NCBI RefSeq assembly: GCF_000939975.1
Contig: NZ_LK391969.1
Coordinates: 3,004,600 to 3,068,599, forward strand
From: Pseudomonas saudimassiliensis
Lineage (GTDB): Bacteria; Pseudomonadota; Gammaproteobacteria; Pseudomonadales; Pseudomonadaceae
DNA length: 64,000 bases
Direction of reading: 5' to 3'
The notes beneath the pieces were generated by a model. The model was not told the DNA's origin. It did not search any database and saw only the letters and a program-made list of their open reading frames with translations. The position numbers and the translations under genes are program-made. Of the stretch, positions 47,603-56,628 are shown one piece after another. Numbering within the stretch: the stretch's first letter is position 1; each line of letters starts with the position of its first letter.

Positions 47603-49432
47603 TCAGGGCTCCTGCCCGGTGGGCAGCACGGTGAGCGGGTCCGGCGCATTGGGCTTGACCCACCAGGTATACAGGCCGACATCGTACTTGGGCGGCTGCG
47701 CCGGATGGGCGAACTTGTCCCAGTAGGCCACCCGGTAGACCGGAGTATGGTAGTTGGGCACCATGAAGTGGCCGGCGCGCAGCACCCGGTCCAGGGCGCG
47801 GGTATGGGTGATCAACTCCGCCCGGGAGTCAGCCACGATCAGGCCCTCCACCAGGTGGTCGATGGCCGGGTCCCGCAGGCCGATCAGGTTGCGGCTGCCG
47901 GGGTTGTCGGCGCTGGAGGAATGCCAATATTCACGCTGCTCGTTACCGGGTGAGTTGGACTGGGGAAAGCTGGTTACTACCATGTCGAAATCCCGCGAGC
48001 GCAGCCGGTTGATGTACTGGGAAACGTCGATACGGCGCAGCTGCATGTCGATGCCCAGGGATGCCAGGTTGCGCTTGAAGGGCAACAGTACCCGCTCGAA
48101 ATCCGCCTGGATCAGCAGGAACTCGAAGCTCAGCGGTACGCCTTCGGCATTGATCAACTGGTCGTTCTCGATCCGCCAGCCGGCCGCCTGCAACAGTTCA
48201 TAGGCCTGGCGCCGCAGCTCGCGGATATTGCCGCTGCCGTCGCTCTGGGGCGGAATGTAGGCGCTGTCGAACACGGACTTGGACAGTTGTTCGCGCAATG
48301 GTTCCAGCAGCGCCAGTTCGGCGTCCCCGGGCAGGCCTTCGGCAGCCAGTTCCGAGTTGCCGAAGTAACTGACGCTGCGGGTGTAGGCACCGTGGAACAG
48401 GCGCTGGTTGGCCCATTCGAAATCGAACAGCAGGGCAATCGCCTGGCGCACGCGGATGTCCTGGAAGTAGGGCTTGCGCAGATTGAAGATGAAGCCCTGC
48501 ATACCCTGGGTATTATGGTTGGCGATCTCTTCCTTGATGATGCGGCCTTCGTTCAGGGCCGGGCTGTCATAGCCCGTGGCCCAGTTCTTCGCACTGACCT
48601 CCAGGTTGAAGTCCAGCTGTCCGGCCTTGAAGGCTTCCAGTGCCACCCCGGTATCGCGGTAGTAATCCACCACCACCCGGTCGAAATTGTAGAAGCCACG
48701 GCGTACCGGCAGATCGGCCGCCCAGTAATCGCTGACGCGATCAAAGGCCACCGAGCGCCCCGGCCGCACCTGACCGATGCGGTAGGGGCCGCTGCCCAGC
48801 GGCGGCTCCAGACCGTTGCGGGTGAAGTCCCGCTCCGCCCAGTAATGCTCGGGCAATACCGGCAGCTGGCCCAGCACCAGCGGCAGTTCGCGGTTGCGCC
48901 CATGGTGGAAGTGGAAGGTCACGCTGCGCTCACTGTCGGCCACCACTTCCTTCACGTCGGCGTAATAGGCCTTGTAGAAAGGCGCGCCCTGATCCACCAG
49001 GATGTTGAAGGTGAAGACCACATCGGCGGCGGTAACCGGTTCGCCATCATGAAAGCGTGCCTCGGGGCGCAGGTGAAAGCGCACCCAGGTGTTGTCCTCC
49101 GGGCGCTCGATGCGCTCGGCCAGCAGCCCGTACTCGGAAAAGGGCTCGTCCAGTGACTGCACGGTGAGGGTGTCATAGATCAGCCCCAGCTCATCCGCTG
49201 CGGTACCCCGGCTGATGAAACCGTTGAAGGAGTCGAAGCTGCCGAACCCGGACAGGCGCAGCGTGCCGCCCTTGGGTGCCGTGGGATTGACGTAGTCGAA
49301 ATGGGCAAAGTCTTGCGCGTATTTCGGCGGCTCGCCGTAGAGGGTCAACGCATGGCTGCCCGGCGCAGCGGCGGCAAACGCCGAGGCTGCCAGCAGCAGG
49401 CATCCGAGACAGGTCTTGACGGTATCGAACAT
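47603..49432 (-). CDS. nppA2: Extracellular solute-binding protein, second of a tandem pair (YejA/NppA2-like)
   Basis: A 609-residue periplasmic binding protein of family 5 (DppA/OppA/YejA). The signal peptide ends near ASAFAAAAPG. The N-terminal EPPKYAQDFAHFDYVNP and KGGTLRLSGFGSFDSFN are typical of the YejA branch. It delivers ligand to YejB/YejE. The gene is immediately downstream of a clearly related paralogue (49450-51285), as in the NppA1-NppA2 pair of P. aeruginosa. The ATG has AGGAAGG about 8 bases upstream. Confidence 0.93.
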   Translation of the reverse strand: MFDTVKTCLGCLLLAASAFAAAAPGSHALTLYGEPPKYAQDFAHFDYVNPTAPKGGTLRLSGFGSFDSFNGFISRGTAADELGLIYDTLTVQSLDEPFSEYGLLAERIERPEDNTWVRFHLRPEARFHDGEPVTAADVVFTFNILVDQGAPFYKAYYADVKEVVADSERSVTFHFHHGRNRELPLVLGQLPVLPEHYWAERDFTRNGLEPPLGSGPYRIGQVRPGRSVAFDRVSDYWAADLPVRRGFYNFDRVVVDYYRDTGVALEAFKAGQLDFNLEVSAKNWATGYDSPALNEGRIIKEEIANHNTQGMQGFIFNLRKPYFQDIRVRQAIALLFDFEWANQRLFHGAYTRSVSYFGNSELAAEGLPGDAELALLEPLREQLSKSVFDSAYIPPQSDGSGNIRELRRQAYELLQAAGWRIENDQLINAEGVPLSFEFLLIQADFERVLLPFKRNLASLGIDMQLRRIDVSQYINRLRSRDFDMVVTSFPQSNSPGNEQREYWHSSSADNPGSRNLIGLRDPAIDHLVEGLIVADSRAELITHTRALDRVLRAGHFMVPNYHTPVYRVAYWDKFAHPAQPPKYDVGLYTWWVKPNAPDPLTVLPTGQEP

Positions 49433-49449
49433 CGCGGTGGCCTTCCTGT

Positions 49450-51285
49450 TCAGTCGGTCTTGTTATCTATCCACCAACTGCGGATGGACAATGAATAAGG
49501 CGGCGTCGTGAGTGACCGCAGCGTATTGCGATGGGCAATGCGATGGTAGTTTATATACCAGTTTGGAATTGTATAGTGCTCCCACAATAACACCCGATCG
49601 ATCGCCTTGGCGGCGGCGATCTGCTTGGTGCGGGTGTCCGCCCGCTGCAGCGTGTCCAGCAGTGCATCCACTACCGGATGGGCGATCCCGGCGTAGTTGC
49701 GGCTGCCCTTGATGTCGCGCTGGGCCGAGTGGAAGTAGATCGCCTGCTCCTGGCCGGGGGACAGGCTCTGGGGCAGGGTGGTGAGGATCATGTCGTAATC
49801 GAACTGATCGAGCCGGGCCTTGTACTGGGCGCGATCCACCGTACGGATGCGCAGGTCGATGCCCAGGCGGGCAAGGTTGGTACTCCAGGGCAGCAGAATG
49901 CGCTCCAGGCTGGGGTTGACCAGCAACACCTCGAAGGTGAGCCGTCGACCCTGGGCGTTCTGCAGTTGCCCGTTGCGCAGGGTCCAGCCGGCTTCGGCAA
50001 ACAGCTCGACTGCGCGGCGCAGCGTATCCCGGGGAATGCCTCGGCCATCGGTGGTCGGCAGGCTGAAAGGCTCGAGGAACAGCTCCGGCGGCAGTTGGTC
50101 CCGGTATTGCTCCAGGTAGAGGAATTCCTGGCCCGCGGGCAGGTCCGTCGCGCTGAAGGGGCTGTTGGGGTAGTAGCTGAGCGAGCGTTGGTAGGCGTCG
50201 TAGAAGAGTACCCGGTTGGTCCATTCGAAATCGAACAGCATGCCCAGCGCCTTGCGCACCAGACGCTGGTCGAAGGGGCTGCGCCGGGTATTGAAGAACA
50301 GCGCCTGAGTGGACGCCGGGATCTCGTGCTCGATAGCGCGCTTGACCACGGCCCCGCTGTGGACCGCGGGGAAGTCATAGGCGTTGGCCCAGTTGCTCGC
50401 CTTGTGCTCCAGATAGATGTCGAACTCCCCGGCCTTGAACGCCTCGAAGGCGACGTTGTTGTCGCGGTAGAACTCGACTTCCATGCGATCGGCGTTGTAC
50501 TTGCCGCGGTTGATCGGCAGGTCCTGCCCCCAGTAATCACGGACCCGCTCGAAGACCAGCCGGCGCCCCGGCACCACCTGGGTAATGCGGTAGGGGCCGC
50601 TGTTCAGGGCCGGCTCGAAAGTCGTCTCGGCAAAATTGCGGTTGCGCCAGTAATGCTCGGGCAGCACCGGCAACTCGCCCAGGCGCAGGATCAACAGCGG
50701 GTTGTTGCTGCTCTTGAAGATAAAGCGGATGCGATGGGTGCCAAGCAGGTCGATACGTTCGACCTCCCCGAGCATCGCCCGGTAATTGGGATGGCCCTGT
50801 TCGCTGAGTAATCGGTAACTGAAGGCAACGTCGTGGGCAGTGATCGGCCGGCCATCATGGAAGCGGGCTTCGGGGCGCAGGTTGAATACCACCCAGCTGC
50901 GGTCGTCGGAAAACTCCAGGGTCTCGGCAATCAGGCCGTAGGCGGAGTAGGGTTCGTCCCCCGAGGGGTCATACAGGCCACTGCCCACCATCAACGGCTC
51001 GTTCAACTCGCTGATGCCGTACTGATAGAAATTACCCGTGCTGATCGGGCTGGTGCCCTTGAGTGTATAAGGGTTGAGGGTGTCGAAGGTCCCGCTGCCC
51101 ATGATCCGCAGGGTGCCGCCCTTGGGGGCGTCCGGGTTCACGTAATCGAGATGGGTGAAGTCCTTGCTGTACTTGGGCTGGCCGAACACTGCGTAGCCGT
51201 GTTGCTTGACGACGGCGGCACTGGCTGCGGGGCAGAGCAGGGCGATCAACAGCAGGGCATGGAACAGTTTCAGCGGTAAGATCAT
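49450..51285 (-). CDS. nppA1: Extracellular solute-binding protein, first of a tandem pair (YejA/NppA1-like)
   Basis: A 611-residue periplasmic binding protein paralogous to its downstream neighbour: KYSKDFTHLDYVNPDAPKGG and LRIMGSGTFDTLNPYTLKG match the same segments of the second copy. The signal peptide ends near PAASAA. The pair may widen the ligand range of one permease. It starts 75 bases after mltD and lacks an obvious ribosome site. Confidence 0.93.
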   Translation of the reverse strand: MILPLKLFHALLLIALLCPAASAAVVKQHGYAVFGQPKYSKDFTHLDYVNPDAPKGGTLRIMGSGTFDTLNPYTLKGTSPISTGNFYQYGISELNEPLMVGSGLYDPSGDEPYSAYGLIAETLEFSDDRSWVVFNLRPEARFHDGRPITAHDVAFSYRLLSEQGHPNYRAMLGEVERIDLLGTHRIRFIFKSSNNPLLILRLGELPVLPEHYWRNRNFAETTFEPALNSGPYRITQVVPGRRLVFERVRDYWGQDLPINRGKYNADRMEVEFYRDNNVAFEAFKAGEFDIYLEHKASNWANAYDFPAVHSGAVVKRAIEHEIPASTQALFFNTRRSPFDQRLVRKALGMLFDFEWTNRVLFYDAYQRSLSYYPNSPFSATDLPAGQEFLYLEQYRDQLPPELFLEPFSLPTTDGRGIPRDTLRRAVELFAEAGWTLRNGQLQNAQGRRLTFEVLLVNPSLERILLPWSTNLARLGIDLRIRTVDRAQYKARLDQFDYDMILTTLPQSLSPGQEQAIYFHSAQRDIKGSRNYAGIAHPVVDALLDTLQRADTRTKQIAAAKAIDRVLLWEHYTIPNWYINYHRIAHRNTLRSLTTPPYSLSIRSWWIDNKTD

Positions 51286-51360
51286 GGACTATCGCGCAAC
51301 CCGGGGAAGGCCCTAAGCTAACATTCCCCGGCGCCAAGCGAAAGCGCAGGCCCTGCTGCG

Positions 51361-52713
51361 TTACTTCACATGCAGGGTCAGCTGCTGCCCCGGCCGCAGG
51401 TTGCTGTCGACCCCGTTCCAGGCGCGCAGCTGCTTGATCTCCACATTGAAGCGGCGGGCGATGCTGTACAACGAGTCACCGGACTGCACGGTGTAGGTCC
51501 GCTTTGCCGGGGCGCTGGGCGTGCGGGCCATCTGCGTGGCGGGGCCATGGGGTACGATCAGGGTCTGGCCGACGTTGATCAGGCTGCCCTGCATCTCATT
51601 GGCCTGGCGCAGCATGTTCACGCTCAGGTTATGCCGCTGGGCAATCTGGGTCAGGGTGTCGCCCCGGCGTACGGTGTAGCGGGTGAAGGATACCCGCTCG
51701 TTATCCGGCAGCTTGGCCAGTGCCGAGCTGAACTGTTCGGCCTGTTCAACGGGGATCAACAACTGATACGGGCCGCCCGGCGAGGCTACCCGGTGCTTGA
51801 AGGCCGGGTTCAGGTACTTCATCTCGTCGCTGGAAATGCTGGCCAGCTCGGCAGCCTTGATCAGGTCGAGCGGGCGCTTGATGGTGATCTGGGCGAAGTA
51901 GGGCTCGTCATTCAACACCGGCAACACGGTGCCGTATTCCTCGGGGCTGTTGATGATCTGCGCCAGGGCCAGCAGCTTGGGCACGTAGTTCATGGTTTCG
52001 TTGGGCAGCTGCAGGTTCCAGTAGTCGGCCGGCAGGCCCAGCTCGCGGTTACGCTTGACGGCGCGCCCCACGCAACCTTCACCACAGTTGTAGGCGGCGA
52101 CGGCCAGCAGCCAGTCGCCATCGAACATGTTGTTGAGCTTGGTCAGGTAATCCAGAGCGGCGGCGGTCGAGGCGGTGATATCCCGGCGGCCGTCATACCA
52201 GTCGTCCTGGCGCAGGGCGAATACCCGGCCGGTGGAGGGGATGAACTGCCAGATACCGGCGGCATGCGACTTGGAATAGGCCATGGGGTTGTAGCCACTT
52301 TCCACGAAGGGCAGCAACGCCAGCTCGAGCGGCATGCCGCGCTTGTCCAGCTCCTCAACTACATAATGCAGGTAACGCTGGGCGCGCCGGGAGGTGATCT
52401 CGAAATAGCGGGGCTGGGAGGCGAAATACAGCCGCTGCTGGTCAACCCGGGGGTTGGTCTCCACGGCGGGCTCGAGCAGGAAGCCGTCGCGGATACGAGT
52501 CCATAGCGTGCGTGGCTCGTCGATCCGCTGGGGTATGCGCCAGCGTGAATTGGCGTTGGAGCGGGCGTCCGCCGAGGTCTGCGCCGCAGGGGCTGGGGGC
52601 GATTTGGTGACGGTGGAATGACCGGCTGGGCCGGTGGTGGTCTGACAGCCGACAAGTACGACTAGCCACAGCGTCAGGAATCCGTTTCTGAGAGCGTTGG
52701 GCGACATGAACAT
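51361..52713 (-). CDS. mltD: Membrane-bound lytic transglycosylase MltD
   Basis: A 450-residue outer-membrane lipoprotein that cleaves peptidoglycan glycan strands. The lipobox LVVLVGC gives the lipidated Cys at residue 23. The SLT domain carries the catalytic Glu in PFVESGYNPMAY and AAGIWQFIPSTGR. Two C-terminal LysM domains (starting YTVRRGDTLTQIAQRHN and YTVQSGDSLYSIARRFN) bind the wall. ATG at 52713 (MFMSPNALRN) has a weak CGGA 8 bases upstream; 52707 is the alternative, and the frame remains open further upstream. It is first in the minus-strand series that ends at fabI. Confidence 0.94.
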   Translation of the reverse strand: MFMSPNALRNGFLTLWLVVLVGCQTTTGPAGHSTVTKSPPAPAAQTSADARSNANSRWRIPQRIDEPRTLWTRIRDGFLLEPAVETNPRVDQQRLYFASQPRYFEITSRRAQRYLHYVVEELDKRGMPLELALLPFVESGYNPMAYSKSHAAGIWQFIPSTGRVFALRQDDWYDGRRDITASTAAALDYLTKLNNMFDGDWLLAVAAYNCGEGCVGRAVKRNRELGLPADYWNLQLPNETMNYVPKLLALAQIINSPEEYGTVLPVLNDEPYFAQITIKRPLDLIKAAELASISSDEMKYLNPAFKHRVASPGGPYQLLIPVEQAEQFSSALAKLPDNERVSFTRYTVRRGDTLTQIAQRHNLSVNMLRQANEMQGSLINVGQTLIVPHGPATQMARTPSAPAKRTYTVQSGDSLYSIARRFNVEIKQLRAWNGVDSNLRPGQQLTLHVK

Positions 52714-52858
52714 GGGCGGGTCCGTTGAAATTTGCCCGATTCTAGGGAGCCTCTCCCGGAGGGTCAAGGAAATGGCACTCGGACCTTATGTCGCACCGCT
52801 GGGGAAATCCGCGCGAATGCCCCTGCGGCCACGCGCGGATACTAGCACAGAGACTGTT

Positions 52859-53644
52859 TCAGAATGTGTCTTTCCAAGCGCGGATTGCCGCGAAGGTTTG
52901 TGCCGGGCTGTCTGGCATGCTGCCACTGTGGGCTGCCGCGGCGCCCCGTACATGGGCGTCGTCGCAGCGCAGGAAGGGGTTGGTGCGCTTCTCCAGGGCC
53001 AGGGTAGTGGGCAGGGTGATACGACCGGCGCGGCGCAGGTCTTCCACGACTTCGAGGCGCACCTTTATATCCAGGTTCTCCGGTTCTACCGCCCGGGCAA
53101 ATTGCAGGTTGGACTGGGTATATTCGTGGGTGCAATATATGGTGGTGTGATCTGGCAGGCCGGCGAGGCGCTGCAGCGAAGCGTACATCTGCTCCGCAGA
53201 ACCCTCGAACAACCTGCCACAGCCGCCAGCGAACAGGGTATCGCCACTGAGCAGCCAGGGGTTCTCGGGGTGGTCGCAGAAGTAGGCGATGTGATCCAGG
53301 GTGTGGCCCGGTACCGCCAGCACCTGGATCTCCTGTTCGAACAGGCACAGCTGGAAACCGTCTTCGAGTTGGCGATCGACGCCTTTGATGCTGTCGTTCG
53401 TCGGCCCCCAGACCTTGCAGCCGGTGGCGGCTTTGAGGGTCAGTACCCCGCCGGTATGATCGCGGTGGTGATGGGTCAGCAGAATGGTGCTGAGCTGGTA
53501 TTCCGGATGGCGACTCAGCCAGGTGATCACCGGCTGGGCATCACCCGGATCGACCGCCGCAACCTGCAGCGTGGTTTCGTCCAGCAGCAGCCAGATGTAG
53601 TTGTCCTGGAATGCTGGCAAGGCAATGAACTGTGGCATGGGCAT
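52859..53644 (-). CDS. gloB: Hydroxyacylglutathione hydrolase (glyoxalase II)
   Basis: A 261-residue metallo-beta-lactamase-fold enzyme hydrolysing S-D-lactoylglutathione to lactate and glutathione. The metal site THHHRDHTGG is intact (near residues 56-65), with further ligands in PGHTLDHIAYF, SGDTLFAGGCGRL and YCTHEYT. The C-terminal RAWKDTF is the usual family end. The ATG at 53644 has AAGGAAGG upstream; a second ATG six bases later is possible. It is divergent from the methyltransferase-like gene. Confidence 0.95.
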   Translation of the reverse strand: MPMPQFIALPAFQDNYIWLLLDETTLQVAAVDPGDAQPVITWLSRHPEYQLSTILLTHHHRDHTGGVLTLKAATGCKVWGPTNDSIKGVDRQLEDGFQLCLFEQEIQVLAVPGHTLDHIAYFCDHPENPWLLSGDTLFAGGCGRLFEGSAEQMYASLQRLAGLPDHTTIYCTHEYTQSNLQFARAVEPENLDIKVRLEVVEDLRRAGRITLPTTLALEKRTNPFLRCDDAHVRGAAAAHSGSMPDSPAQTFAAIRAWKDTF

Positions 53645-53713
53645 CGTACCTTCCTTGAATGGTGGTCAGTATCTTATAGGAGGTAATGTGACCCAGGCCA
53701 ACCCGGAGATCCC

Positions 53714-54484
53714 ATGGTGATTACAGAGTCGTCACGCTCCATCAGCCAGGAAGACCTGCTCAGACTATTGGGCGTGGCCCGCGACTGGCTGGCCAGCCCG
53801 CCGGGCCGCTGGTTGCTGGAGACCGAGCGGGAAGTGATACGCCGGGAATTGCCGGCCTGCTTCGGTCAGCATCTGGTGCAGTATGGCCTGGCGGCCGAAC
53901 TGCTTGACCAGCAGCGCTCGGTGCTGCGCAATCACTGGCAACTGGACTTGTTGGCCGGCCCCGCCGTGCTGCCGGTGGAGGAAACCCAGTGGCCCTTCGC
54001 CCCCCATTCCCTGGATGCGGTGATCCTCCACCACGGGCTGGACTTCTGCCTGTCGCCGCGCAGCCTGCTGCGTGAGGCCGGCCAGGCGGTGCGAGCCGGC
54101 GGCCACTTGCTGGTATTCGGTTTCAACCCCTGGAGCAGTTGGGGCTTCAACCATTTCGCCGGGCGCGACTGGTTCAGCGAGGCCGGGTTCATCAGTCCTG
54201 CCCGCTTGACCGACTGGCTGGAACTGCTCGGTTTTGCGGTGGAGAAACGCGTGGATGGATGTTATCTTCCGCCCCTCAAATCGCAAGCCTGGCTGGAACG
54301 GCTCCAGCGCCTCGACGTCCTCGGTCAGCGGCATCGCATGCCCGGCGGGGGCTTCTACTTTCTGCTGGCGCGGCGCCAGGCGCTGGGCCTTACTCCGCGA
54401 CGCCAGCGGGGAATCGTTTTCCCGGCCCTGCATCTCCCGCCGCTGGTTGCCGGCAACCGGCGGGCACATAAACGGAATGAGTAA
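53714..54484 (+). CDS. Methyltransferase-like protein (class I SAM fold)
   Basis: A 256-residue protein with a methyltransferase-like middle domain. The segment [19 protein letters not shown] lies where a SAM-binding motif I is expected but lacks the Gly-x-Gly triad, while [13 protein letters not shown] and [16 protein letters not shown] resemble motifs II and III of the Methyltransf_11 group. Conserved pseudomonad neighbours (gloB before, rnhA after) are in the same order as in PAO1, as recalled. SAM binding is therefore uncertain. Its stop overlaps the rnhA start by one base (TAATG). Confidence 0.72.
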   Translation: MVITESSRSISQEDLLRLLGVARDWLASPPGRWLLETEREVIRRELPACFGQHLVQYGLAAELLDQQRSVLRNHWQLDLLAGPAVLPVEETQWPFAPHSLDAVILHHGLDFCLSPRSLLREAGQAVRAGGHLLVFGFNPWSSWGFNHFAGRDWFSEAGFISPARLTDWLELLGFAVEKRVDGCYLPPLKSQAWLERLQRLDVLGQRHRMPGGGFYFLLARRQALGLTPRRQRGIVFPALHLPPLVAGNRRAHKRNE

Positions 54485-54945
54485 TGAGTCACACAATCGA
54501 GATTTTTACCGACGGCGCCTGCAAGGGAAATCCGGGGCCGGGCGGCTGGGGCGTGTTGCTGCGCCTCGGTGAGCACCAGAAAACGTTGTTTGGCGGAGAG
54601 CTCAACACCACCAACAATCGGATGGAACTGACCGCAGCCATCCGCGGGCTGGAAGCGTTGAAGAAGCCGGCCAGGGTGATCCTGACCACCGACTCGGAAT
54701 ACGTCATGAAGGGCATCCGCGAGTGGATGCCCAACTGGAAGAAGCGCGGCTGGAAGACCGCCAGCCGCCAGCCGGTAAAGAATGCCGATCTCTGGCAGGA
54801 GCTGGACGCCCTGGTCAATCAGCATCAGGTCGAATGGCGCTGGGTCAAGGGGCACAGCGGGCATCCGGAAAACGACCTGGCCGACGCGTTGGCCAACCGG
54901 GGTGTGGATCAGGTATTGGGCAGAGGGGCAGTGCAGGATGCGTGA
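54484..54945 (+). CDS. rnhA: Ribonuclease HI
   Basis: A 153-residue endonuclease cutting the RNA strand of RNA-DNA hybrids. Catalytic Asp10 ([12 protein letters not shown]), Glu in [10 protein letters not shown], Asp in LTTDSEYV and the C-terminal Asp in ENDLADALA are all present, with the basic protrusion [14 protein letters not shown]. Length matches E. coli RNase HI. It overlaps the methyltransferase-like gene by one base and dnaQ by 8 bases, so translation of the three is coupled. Confidence 0.97.
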   Translation: MSHTIEIFTDGACKGNPGPGGWGVLLRLGEHQKTLFGGELNTTNNRMELTAAIRGLEALKKPARVILTTDSEYVMKGIREWMPNWKKRGWKTASRQPVKNADLWQELDALVNQHQVEWRWVKGHSGHPENDLADALANRGVDQVLGRGAVQDA

Positions 54946-55672
54946 AATCGTACTGGATACCGAGACAACCGGTATTGAGGTCCGTGAGGGCCACCGGATC
55001 ATCGAGATCGGTTGTGTGGAGCTGCTGGACCGGCGCCTGACCGGGCGCCACTTCCACGTCTATATCAATCCCGAGCGTGAAGTGGAAGAGGGCGCCTTCG
55101 CCGTCCACGGCATCAGTGATGCCTTCCTCGCGGATAAACCCCGATTTGCCGAGGTGGTGGATGATTTCATGGAATTCATCCGCGGCGCCCGCCTGGTCAT
55201 CCACAACGCAGCGTTTGACGTCGGCTTCATTGATGCTGAACTGCAGCGCCTGGGGGGGCGGCATGGGCAGGTAACGGATCATTGCTCGGTCGTCGATACC
55301 CTGCGCCTCGCCCGGGACAAGCACCCCGGCCAGCGCAACAGCCTCGATGCGCTGTGCAAACGCTACGGCGTAGACAACTCCCAGCGCGATCTGCACGGCG
55401 CCCTGCTGGACGCCGAGATCCTGGCAGACGTCTACCTGATCATGACCGGTGGCCAGACCGCGCTGCTGCTATCCAGCCAGGGCAGCAGCGATACCGCCGG
55501 CGGCGAGATCGGGGTAATTCGCCGGCTGGATCCGGCGCGCCCGCCGTTGCCGGTAATACATGCCAGCGCTGTCGAGCTGCAGGCCCATGAAGAACGTCTG
55601 GCGGCGATCGAGAAGGCGGCGGGGTTTGTCGCCTGGCCGCGGGCTGCGGAAGTGGTCGCGGAGACCCTGTAA
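54938..55672 (+). CDS. dnaQ: DNA polymerase III epsilon subunit (3'-5' proofreading exonuclease)
   Basis: A 244-residue DEDDh exonuclease. Motifs are DTETTG (Exo I, residues 7-12), HNAAFDVGF (Exo II) and [14 protein letters not shown] (Exo III with His and Asp). The C-terminal part after about residue 185 tethers the subunit to the polymerase alpha subunit. The start at 54938 lies inside the last codons of rnhA and gives the family N-terminus [12 protein letters not shown]. Adjacent rnhA-dnaQ is a conserved arrangement, though divergent in E. coli. Confidence 0.96.
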   Translation: MREIVLDTETTGIEVREGHRIIEIGCVELLDRRLTGRHFHVYINPEREVEEGAFAVHGISDAFLADKPRFAEVVDDFMEFIRGARLVIHNAAFDVGFIDAELQRLGGRHGQVTDHCSVVDTLRLARDKHPGQRNSLDALCKRYGVDNSQRDLHGALLDAEILADVYLIMTGGQTALLLSSQGSSDTAGGEIGVIRRLDPARPPLPVIHASAVELQAHEERLAAIEKAAGFVAWPRAAEVVAETL

Positions 55673-55775
55673 GGGCCACGGCGCTGGCTACGGTTATACC
55701 GCGGCTAGCAGGCTTTGTTATAGTTGTCAGCTTGTCTCGGCGCAGGCATCAAGAACAATATCAGGGAGCTAGCAG

Positions 55776-56588
55776 ATGCATCAGTACCAGTCGCTGAAAG
55801 TCGAACAGTTGGGCGCCATTGCCCACGTATTGATCAATCGCCCGGCCAAGGCCAACGCCATGGACCAGGCATTCTGGACCGAGATGGTCGAGGTGTTCGA
55901 TTGGGTGGACCGCACCGACAGTATTCGCGTTGTGGTCATTTCCGGAGCGGGTGAGCATTTTTCCGCGGGTATCGATCTGGCGATGCTCGCCCAGGCAGCG
56001 GGCGAAATGGTGCAGGACATCGGCCGCAACGCCGAGCGCATCCGGCGTAATATCCTGCGCCTGCAGGCCGCCTTCAACGCGGTCGAGGAATGCCGCAAGC
56101 CGGTGATCGCCGCGGTGCACGGCTACTGCATTGGCGGTGCGATTGATCTGATCAGCGCCTGTGACATGCGTTATGCTACGGCCAGCGCCCATTTCTCGAT
56201 CAAGGAGATCGATATGGGGATGGCGGCCGATGTCGGTACCTTGCAACGATTGCCGCACATTATCGGTGATGGCATGATGCGGGAACTGGCCTACACCGGT
56301 CGCGCTGTCATGGGTGACGAGGCGCGGGAGCTGGGGTTGGTCAATCGTACCTATGCCGATCATGCGCAGTTGATCGAAGGCGTGATGGCCATTGCCGGCG
56401 AGATTGCCGCGAAGTCCCCACTGGCCATTCGCGGAACCAAGGAAATGATTCGCTACAGCCGTGATCACAGCGTTGCAGATGGGCTGAACTATATCGCCAC
56501 CTGGAACGCGGCCATGCTCCAGTCGGAAGACCTCAAGCTGGCCATGGCGGCACATATGAGCAGAAAACCAGCCGAGTTCGCCGATTGA
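55776..56588 (+). CDS. Crotonase-family delta(3,5)-delta(2,4)-dienoyl-CoA isomerase
   Basis: A 270-residue crotonase-fold enzyme. The oxyanion-hole segments SAGIDL and HGYCIGGAIDL are intact. The acidic residues that mark ECH1-type dienoyl-CoA isomerases are kept: Asp in DLISACDMRY, Glu in FSIKEIDMG and Asp in MAADVGTLQRLP. The family shifts double bonds during beta-oxidation of unsaturated fatty acids with odd-numbered double bonds. The gene lies directly upstream of fimL but has no evident functional link to it. Confidence 0.87.
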   Translation: MHQYQSLKVEQLGAIAHVLINRPAKANAMDQAFWTEMVEVFDWVDRTDSIRVVVISGAGEHFSAGIDLAMLAQAAGEMVQDIGRNAERIRRNILRLQAAFNAVEECRKPVIAAVHGYCIGGAIDLISACDMRYATASAHFSIKEIDMGMAADVGTLQRLPHIIGDGMMRELAYTGRAVMGDEARELGLVNRTYADHAQLIEGVMAIAGEIAAKSPLAIRGTKEMIRYSRDHSVADGLNYIATWNAAMLQSEDLKLAMAAHMSRKPAEFAD

Positions 56589-56628
56589 GCGTACCAGTCT
56601 GACTGCAGGGACGAAGGAGACTGAAGCG

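Noticed and set aside
45758-47953. Plus-strand open frame of 731 codons
   Set aside because: It spans three minus-strand transporter genes with clear motifs; its composition (Gly, Gln, His, Arg) is that of a GC-rich shadow.
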